Shown here: positions 1 through 6,600 of the stretch, piece after piece
Layout of the letters: the number at the start of each line of letters is the position of its first letter
How positions within the stretch are numbered: position 1 is the first letter of the stretch
NCBI GenBank assembly: GCA_036897095.1
Contig: JAYMSP010002586.1
Location: 1 to 23,419 of the forward strand
DNA length: 23,419 bases
From: Plantago elongata
Taxonomy: Eukaryota > Streptophyta > Magnoliopsida > Lamiales > Plantaginaceae
Direction of reading: 5' to 3'
Program-made: the position numbers and the translations under genes
The notes under the pieces: model-generated
What the model saw: only the letters and a program-made list of their open reading frames with translations
What the model was told of the DNA's origin: nothing
The model's database searches: none

Positions 1-157
1 CCCATGCAGCCTTGACTTTCTCATCAGCATCGTCAGAAAGAGTTCCTTGAATATGTGTCCACAGGTCCGTTCCTTTCAGAAAAGTTTCAAATTGGAAAAC
101 CCAAGTAGAATAATTCTTACTGTTGAATTTAGGGCACTGATTATCAATCTTGTCCAT
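1..157 (-). CDS. Copia gag N-terminus, partial (runs off left edge)
   Basis: Reading the minus strand from an ATG at 157-155 gives an open frame to the window edge (about 52 codons), beginning MDKIDNQCPKFNSKNYSTW. It continues through residues typical of the start of plant Ty1/Copia gag polyproteins (a short aromatic-rich N-terminal segment before the UBN2/DUF4219 region, with a W near residue 19 and another in an LWTHI-like motif). The 5' context fits: a primer-binding site and an LTR lie upstream on the same strand at 406-580. Gag forms the virus-like particle that packages element RNA. No stop is seen in the visible part, but intactness cannot be judged because most of gag-pol is outside the window. 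The family call rests on recalled similarity. Confidence 0.7.
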   Translation of the reverse strand, partial: MDKIDNQCPKFNSKNYSTWVFQFETFLKGTDLWTHIQGTLSDDADEKVKAAW

Positions 158-405
158 GGCTGAACTGAGTGCAGATCTGGGAAACGTGCTAAGAATCCGC
201 AAAAAGATAAGAAAAACTGTTTGCTGTCTTCAGGTATGGATCGCTGGTGATGGATCGCCGTTGGTGAGGAGATGAGAGACTAGGGAGAGGGATCTGAGAT
301 GTCAAGAAGAGTGTTGCTGATGCTAAAGAGCTAGGAAAAAAATGGCGATGTTGTTGACTAGGGTTATGGTTAACTAGGGCTAGGGTTGACTAGAGCTCAG
401 AGATT

Positions 406-418
406 GGCTCTGATGCCA
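406..418 (-). promoter_or_regulatory. Primer-binding site for initiator tRNA-Met
   Basis: On the minus strand this reads TGGCATCAGAGCC, one base away from TGGTATCAGAGCC, the usual plant Copia primer-binding site complementary to the 3' end of initiator tRNA-Met. It sits 1-2 nt inside the LTR end and about 250 nt upstream of the gag ATG, which is the expected order for an LTR retrotransposon leader. Confidence 0.75.
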
Positions 419-580
419 TATCAAATAGACTAAGAAGACTTGTATAATTACCTCTGATATGCTGTTATGTCTATGGATTCATGATCAATTGATATGAGCT
501 AGAGGACTTTATATAGATGCTGAGAAACCAGGACAGAGATCAATTAAGATCAGTCACTAATCAAGATACTATAATTAACA
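419..580 (-). repeat. Copia 5' LTR, about 160 bp
   Basis: The minus strand begins TGTTAATTATAG at 580, just where the LINE reading frame stops making sense, and ends next to the primer-binding site at about 419-421. A TATA-like motif (CTATATAAAG, 516-507) lies within it, as expected for the LTR promoter. The 3' terminus reads ..TTTGATA rather than ..CA, so the exact edge is uncertain by 1-2 nt or the terminus has mutated. 160 bp is short but within the range of plant Copia LTRs. The partner LTR and the second target-site copy lie outside the window. Confidence 0.6.
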
Positions 581-920
581 GATTTAGGTAATCTCTGATT
601 GACACAAACAACCTCCCAATTCACCAAATGCAGCTTGTTAGCATCCCCTTCCTCTCCCCAGAAAAATCCCTTTGATTTTTTTCCAACCGGTTCCATAGCC
701 GAGGGTATAGGGAACAGATAAAGGAAGTAAGTGGGTAGGATTGCCAAAGTTGACTTGATGAGTGTAACCCTTCCGCCTTTTGACAAATGCATTCTCTTCC
801 ATCCTTCAAGTCTTCTTTCTGTCTGCTCAATAATACCATCCCAGATTCTCAGGTTCTTAAATTGCACACCCAACGGTAGGCCAAGGTAAGAGATAGGTAA
901 ATGTGCTACATGCTTTGAGT
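581..920 (-). pseudogene. LINE (L1-type) reverse-transcriptase fragment
   Basis: Minus-strand translation from about 920 down to 581 shows consecutive motifs of the C-terminal part of plant L1-type reverse transcriptase: ISYLGLPLG, then [17 protein letters not shown], then [17 protein letters not shown], and a FFWGEE..LHLVNW block that leads toward the zf-RVT region. The frame is open here but only about 110 residues long, so this is a fragment of an ORF2 that is normally over 1,000 residues. Its 3' side is cut at 580/581 by the Copia LTR, so the Copia element landed in the LINE. The 5' side fades into unrecognised AT-rich DNA beyond 920. Confidence 0.85.
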
Positions 921-1470
921 TGATAAGTTATCATATAGAAAATAGTTTTAATTTTAAAGAAACATACAAAAACTTAAAAAAAAAAGTCAAAATAATAACT
1001 TTAGAACGGAAAAGAATACATAATTAAAGAGTACAACAAACAAGTAACATGTAATTTTCTAGAATTCATGATTTAGATATATAAAATAGGCTCTCAACCT
1101 TGTTGGGACATGTATAGTGTAATCATCACACATGTCCAGATCCGAGCCTGACACACACACACACACACACACATATAAAATTTCAAATGTTATTTGAAAT
1201 ATAAAATTATAGTATATTTATTTATGAAGTTTACTTTCACCCTATATCGAATTGGAGCCTCAATAGTTTGGGGACCTATGCCGGTGAACATCCTGCATGG
1301 GTTTAGGACCGGTCTGGATACACATCATATGCATAACTTACATAATAATAACTATATAGTTACGTGTAAAGTTGAAGTAAGCTTGAAATAACTGAACTAA
1401 TTATAAAAAATCATACAAATCTTCATATAGTCTTAAGAACGAGCAAATTCGAGAAAATTGAGGATAAATT
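921..1470. other. AT-rich non-coding stretch
   Basis: I see no coding frame with recognisable homology. It contains an (AC)n run, and a short inverted pair (GGACATGT at 1105-1112 and ACATGTCC at 1130-1137) that could form a weak 8-bp stem. It is probably decayed repeat sequence, within the long intron of the downstream helicase gene or upstream of it. Confidence 0.5.
1151..1173. repeat. (AC)n microsatellite
   Basis: About eleven uninterrupted AC units, followed directly by ATATAAAA. It is a simple repeat with no associated gene. Confidence 0.95.
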
Positions 1471-1649
1471 GGTCATTTACCCCCAACATTCACCATCCCA
1501 GCACTGTGATTGGATTTGGCAGGATCCCAGTCCAGGAAATGCCGGGACTGTCTGGGATGCTATGCAACATGGGATAGAGGTACCTATCCCGTGTAGGGCT
1601 GAAAATGCTCCTGGATAGTTGGATCCCAGCGGATTGACAACGTTGCATG
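1471..1649 (+). repeat. Dispersed repeat, copy A
   Basis: It starts GGTCATTTACCCCCAA and ends GGATTGACAACGTTGC. The same two end blocks, with related sequence between them (AAAATGC.CC.GGATAGT and a downstream ATCCCA block), recur in the same orientation at 7097-7239. The middle is diverged and of different length. I do not recognise the family. It has no coding potential and no clear terminal inverted repeat. Confidence 0.5.
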
Positions 1650-2239
1650 TGACTTTAGTTTTCTCAAAGACTTAAAGATGGCATGCAGATTCCTTTCATG
1701 CAAAAGTGTTTGTGCTCAATCAGAGTAGTAAATCTTGTGTAAAAAACAGCTCTATGATTGTAAATGTCTGATTTGTTCATAAAAATTGCATGTTACAGAC
1801 TCACAGTGCAAGGCTTTTTATGGACCCTGCTGCCTCACAGGGCCATATATTGTTTGGGGCTTGCGGATACATAAATAAAGTTCTGTGTAGAATATTGTTG
1901 AGTGAGTTGGTTTGTCCGAGTGACGAGTTACCTTTCTTGTTTTCTTTTTTCTGGTGGTCTTGCTTTAAGCTCACTGCGAACTTTATTCTTAAAACACAAT
2001 TTCTTCTCCATTCAGAGTGTTTGGTTTCAGCGGTAATTGAGGCAATTTATAGGCCCCATGCCCAATTACCACATATTGCGAAACCCAAGAGATGAATGAA
2101 AAGGTAATTCAAAACCATGGTATTTATATCCCGACTGGGCTGCACCAATTACCACTTTTGAGAAATTCACTGCTTGTGGATATTTAAAAGAGATGATTTT
2201 TCTTTTTTCTTTTTGCAAAAAGTACAGTCCTTTAAAATC
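1650..2239. other. Non-coding stretch, no recognised gene
   Basis: An open frame at 1790-2095 exists by chance, but its translation (rich in C, F and L) matches nothing I recognise and is not helicase-like. No repeat structure is evident. I treat it as intronic or intergenic sequence. Confidence 0.5.
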
Positions 2240-2247
2240 AATTACCC
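2240..2247. repeat. Target-site duplication, left, of the SINE at 2248-2415
   Basis: AATTACCC here is repeated exactly at 2416-2423, directly after the SINE's A-rich tail. Confidence 0.7.
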
Positions 2248-2415
2248 ACGATAACGACAACGAAGCGCAGCTCGGTTGGTAAGACGCTTCACCTCCAACC
2301 TCAAATACCATGTTTAGTTATTTTGGGGTAATTTTCTTTTGAAACGGCTAAAGGGTGACTCGAACCCCCAACCTATATTGGGGGTTCGAGTCACCCTTTA
2401 GCCGTTTCAAAAGAA
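2248..2415 (+). mobile_element. Short tRNA-derived SINE with internal inverted duplication
   Basis: The 5' part carries a tRNA-like A-box region (GCGCAGCTCGGTTGGTAAG, about 2266-2284). A B-box (GGGTTCGAGTC, 2382-2392) follows on the right arm, then CACCCTTTAGCCGTTTC and an A-rich tail (AAAAGAAA). Exact 8-bp duplications AATTACCC flank it. Removing the roughly 78-bp inverted insert at about 2300-2377 leaves an element of about 90-100 bp in which CCTCCAACC runs straight into TATATTGGGGGTTCGAG, the normal tRNA-like layout. Such elements are transcribed by RNA polymerase III and moved by LINE enzymes. A truncated relative ends at 11804. Confidence 0.7.
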
Positions 2416-2449
2416 AATTACCCCAAAATAACTAAACATGGTATTTGAG
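2300..2449. repeat. 72-bp palindrome with a 6-nt loop
   Basis: Bases 2300-2371 are the exact reverse complement of 2378-2449 by eye, with loop CCTATA (2372-2377). The right arm contains the SINE B-box and tail, the right target-site duplication and 26 bp of flanking DNA. The left arm is an inverted copy of all of that, placed inside the SINE. The short direct repeat CCAACCT occurs at both edges of the inserted arm (2295-2301 and 2368-2374), which suggests a template switch after the SINE had inserted. Confidence 0.9.
2416..2423. repeat. Target-site duplication, right, of the SINE at 2248-2415
   Basis: AATTACCC, identical to 2240-2247, directly after the A-rich tail. Confidence 0.7.
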
Positions 2450-3515
2450 CTTGAAATATGATATCATCTTGCAACCAAACAAGGCATTTGGTCTAATTAA
2501 CCTTACATTTACCTTATTTCGCCCCATTTCGAATTACCCATCCCAAATACTCTTTGCAATTAAACACTCATAGTTTAGCTTTTCTGTTCCCTCATTCCAA
2601 TTTTATTCATCTGTGATCTTGATCATATGGCGGGTATCTGTTAATTGCGACTAATCCACGGATCGCAGAGCTTTACTTATATTTTACTATTTCATACACG
2701 CCACCAGGATTGATAACATAGGGATTGATAACATTGCTATCTAGGATTGTAAAGTTCAGTACATCTCACTCTCTGAAGAAATGCATAATATAAACTTATA
2801 GCTATGGAAGGACGAATCAATGTTTGTGTGATTTTATCTTTCAGAAACAAAAACAGCTCAGTGCTAGCTGATGGACTCCCTAACAATCACTGCATTATCT
2901 TCCAATAGTTGTGAAACTCCTCATATTTTCAAAAAATAAAATCCTCAGTGCTAGTAATGTATTCTAATTCTGCATTATCTTCCAACAGTAGTGAAACTCC
3001 TTATATCAGAATGTCCATGTGCTTACCCATGTCTCTCATGTTTGCTCTCAAATATTACTAATCTTCTAGTCCTTTAAGCTTATATATAATTATCCAATGA
3101 TTTACAGCTGTTTTAGCACTTGGTTTTTTATTCTGACTCTGTTTGTATATCTCTGTTTGGTAATCATGGTTAGTATGGAGTAGCTATTCAAATATAACAT
3201 CTTCACGTTAATAGACCTTGTCTTATTGGCTTCTGTTTATTATCATTCTGTATACTTATTATTCACAAAGATATAATGTTTACGTAAAGAATGACAATGT
3301 GTATTTGTTTTTATCTCCATCTAAACCACTTACATCCTTATTGTGCTTGTATTTCATCAATGTTTAGCAATATATTTATCTGCATCGCCTGTCCCTCTGT
3401 CAAGTTTGCAGCAATCACAAATCTCAAATTGGAGCATACTATTGATTTTTACCTTCCATTTCCCCTTAATAAAGTTGAATACCTTTAATATTATGCTATA
3501 TATGTGTGGATGTAG
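2450..3515. other. Non-coding, probably intronic, upstream of the first SKI2 exon seen
   Basis: This AT-rich stretch has no helicase motifs in any frame. It holds the tandem duplication at 2857-3010. The end (about 3460-3515) is a T/A-rich run leading to the acceptor ..GGATGTAG at 3515. If SKI2 is complete, this is the 3' part of an intron longer than 3.5 kb. Confidence 0.5.
2857..3010. repeat. Tandem duplication, period about 80-87 bp
   Basis: CTCAGTGCTAG at 2857 recurs at 2944. CTGCATTATCTTCCAA, followed by TAGT or CAGT and then GTGAAACTCCT, recurs 80 bp later at 2970. The units differ by small indels, so the duplication is not recent. It is non-coding. Confidence 0.75.
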
Positions 3516-3666
3516 ATGCATAAAGGGTGAACCAGATATTGAGGATTATTTTGAGATTTACACAGAGGCCGAGAGGTATGGGAACCAGGTTTCGGAGGCT
3601 GTTATGCAGTCTGCTGTTTCTCAATATCTAACTCCTGGAAGACTTGTGGTGGTGAAATCTCAGTTG
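3516..3666 (+). CDS. SKI2: SKI2 exon a (arch domain entry)
   Basis: The acceptor is TGTAG at 3511-3515, and the exon opens with the third base of a split codon and then CIKGEPDIEDYFEIYTEAER. The donor is TTG|GTGAGT at 3667. It encodes 50 full codons of the stalk leading into the KOW-like barrel. The split first codon proves that at least one further coding exon belongs upstream. Confidence 0.85.
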
Positions 3667-6600
3667 GTGAGTCTTTATTAGTGAGCACATGTGCATTTAA
3701 AGCTTGAAATCCTACAACATGATATTTATTTACCTCACTATCATTTGATCTAAAAATCAGGTGTATAAATTTTCCAAAGCATTTAATCTGTCCTGAATGA
3801 AAAGTCTTTCTATTTTAGTTTCTCCCAAATGATAGGCCCTTTATCAATTTAAATGCATTTTTTACTACCTATTTTACTCAAATATCCTTGATTAATACTC
3901 AGTCAATCCCGGTATGAATTGGTCATACTTTGTGGAGTTTTTCAAGAAGTATGAACAAAGAACAATAGAGTAAATAAAAATGGAGAAAATTGGTAATTTT
4001 TTATTAAAGTATACGAGAAAATGAGTATATGATGGATAAAGTATCATATGCCCACACATAAAGCGAAAAATCAGTGGAATGGTTGTAAATAAATGAGTAT
4101 GTGAAGGATTGTAATTAAATGTGGTTGGGTTGTAAATTTCTGATTATAGGAATGAGCAAATTTTAATAGGATATCTAAAAGAGGAATTGAGCAAATAATT
4201 GCAGGGGATTGATACATATTCACATAAATGAATTTGAGCTTTTCTATTATCGTTTTTAAAACAATGTGCCAAAACCAAGTTACCTAATCAGTTTGACATA
4301 GATTATATTTTTGTCAGTTTTAAGATGCAATATAAAGTCAGGTATCAAAATTAAAGGGAAAAGATACCGATATAGTAGGATTTTATTACTTGTGTTGTTT
4401 AAGGCTTGTTAGATAACTTGGTAGTATAAAAGATATTCTCATATTTGATTATTATTTGTGCACATATTATTAGTTTAAATGAAGAATTAGTATCATGAAT
4501 TCATGCTTTATTTTTTATCTTGTCACCATTGCAGGCTCAAGATCACTTGCTCGGTGTTGTAATCAAAGCACCATCTGCTACTTACAGAAAATACATAGTT
4601 TTTGTGCTGACTCCGGAATTACCTTCAACCTTGCAAACTCCATTGGGTGGTAGGGAGGTGAAAGATGTTGATCTCCAAGTATTATTACCAAAATCAAAAC
4701 GTCTCTTGGAGGATGATTATTGTTCTTCAGCCACAGCTCGTAAAGGATCTGGTGCTATTAATATAGAACTACCTCACCGTGGATCTGCCGCTGGAGTTGT
4801 TTATGAAGTTAGAGGCATTGAAATCAATGACTTCTTATCCATATGCAAAAACAAAATAAAGATTGACCAAGTGCGGCTTCTTGAAAATGTTAGTCTTGGT
4901 GCTTATGCAAATACAGTACAGCTGATGTTGGCCCAAAAATCTGATGGAAATAAGTATCCGCCAGCTCTCGATCCAGTGAAAGGTAGACCCATTGACTACT
5001 TCAAACTGTAGATCTTGTGTAAATGTTATCTAATTAGAATTTATTTTTGCATTATTTAGGACGTTGAACAACAGAATACTCTAGGGGTATTCATATGATT
5101 AAAGCATATCTCACGGACCATATTATAATTAATTAATTACCACCACTGTTATGTGGTAAATTTCAAAGTACATAATTGATGGGAAACACGTCCAGATCCT
5201 AAGGGAAAAAAATAGTGTCGTTGGTAGGAGGTTTAGGAACCCTGAGAATGGAGATAAAATGTTTAAAAAGACTTACGAATGGAGACATGAATTGTAATTC
5301 CTAATATTTATTTTGGAATTTATAATACACTTTTCAATACGGGAAACAATTTAATTTGATGGGTAAAAAAGACCGCTGTGCTTATCTAGTTGGACTAGAA
5401 CCTCTGAGTTATGTTACTAGATGGTGTGCATTGTCCCAAGTGTTACTTTCTTGTCTTCAGTGTAATTTGTTATACATCATCACAAGCACAATCAATATAC
5501 AAGTTCTTATTTCCTTTTTCTGTTGTGTCCTTAAATTGTAAGCATAATGCCAGATTGGTGGACGTGGACTCTTTTAATTATGTTGTTTCTTAACTGAAGT
5601 AATCAGAATGTGCTTAAGTAAGTAACCTTATTTCTCTGTTATTTACTTATTTTCTTCTAATACCTTAATTTCTATTTGTGGACGACCAATATGAATTCTT
5701 TAACCAACTCTAGGATAAGGGTCAACAAGCTTAGACAATGAAATTTATTTATTCATTGAAAGGTGGAATTATACTATATGTAGCTTTATATACTGAGATT
5801 TATGGTTTGATTATCTTTAGGCAAGATACAAGCCGTTTTCCTGGAAATTAATCTCTTATCTTATATATATTGTAGATAAAAGAGCTTCTTAGTTTATTAC
5901 CTCTATGTATAATATGAACCAGGAAGCTTATGTAAATATCTTTACAGACTGAGATCTCTCTCTTTGTTTCCTTTTCCCTTTTCTTTTTAAGCTTGTAAAT
6001 GATTAACGTTGGTGATGGAAACTCTTGTCAGATCTGAAGTTGAGAGACGTCAGTGCTGTTGAAGCGTACTACAAATGGAATAACTTGCTGCAGAAGATGT
6101 CACAAAGTAAGTGTCATGGGTGTGTCAAACTGGAAGAAAATATCAAGATAGCTAGAGAATTAAAGCGACACAGTGAGGAAGTGAATGCTCTTAAATTTCA
6201 GATGTCTGACGAAGCACTGCAGCAGATGCCTGATTTTCAGGGCCGGGTGCGTAACTTCATCTCGGTTACATGATGTCGATACCCTACTAGCTATTATCAT
6301 ATTAATCTAATCCTGTTTTGTTGAAGTGCTGCTATGGCTTGGCCCCCATCACCACTAAAGTTTGCATTTATTTGCGATATGCCTCTTCATTGTTGGAACA
6401 AAATTGCTCTTACTTGCCTTAAAGATAAGTAGTAATCTTACTGTGGATAGCACTGTTGACATGTTCCTCGCTTCTTCATGCAGATTGATGTTTTGAAGGA
6501 AATTGGATGTATAGATGATGATCTTGTAGTCCAAATTAAAGGTCGTGTTGCTTGTGAAATGAATTCTGGGGAGGAGTTGATATGTACCGAGTGCCTGTTT

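Noticed and set aside
340..400. Telomere-like repeats (TAGGGTT motifs)
   Set aside because: Only a few irregular CTAGGGTT-like motifs occur, without an array; they lie in the Copia leader.
1790..2095. A 101-codon plus-strand open frame
   Set aside because: Low-complexity, Cys/Phe/Leu-rich translation with no recognisable motif, no relation to the SKI2 helicase core and no supporting splice signals.
2066..2311. Minus-strand open frame across the SINE
   Set aside because: It spans the SINE, its target site and part of the palindrome, so it is a by-product of repeat sequence.
2262..2400. A true tRNA gene
   Set aside because: A-box and B-box-like sequences are present but there is no complete cloverleaf, and the target-site duplication plus A-rich tail show a SINE.
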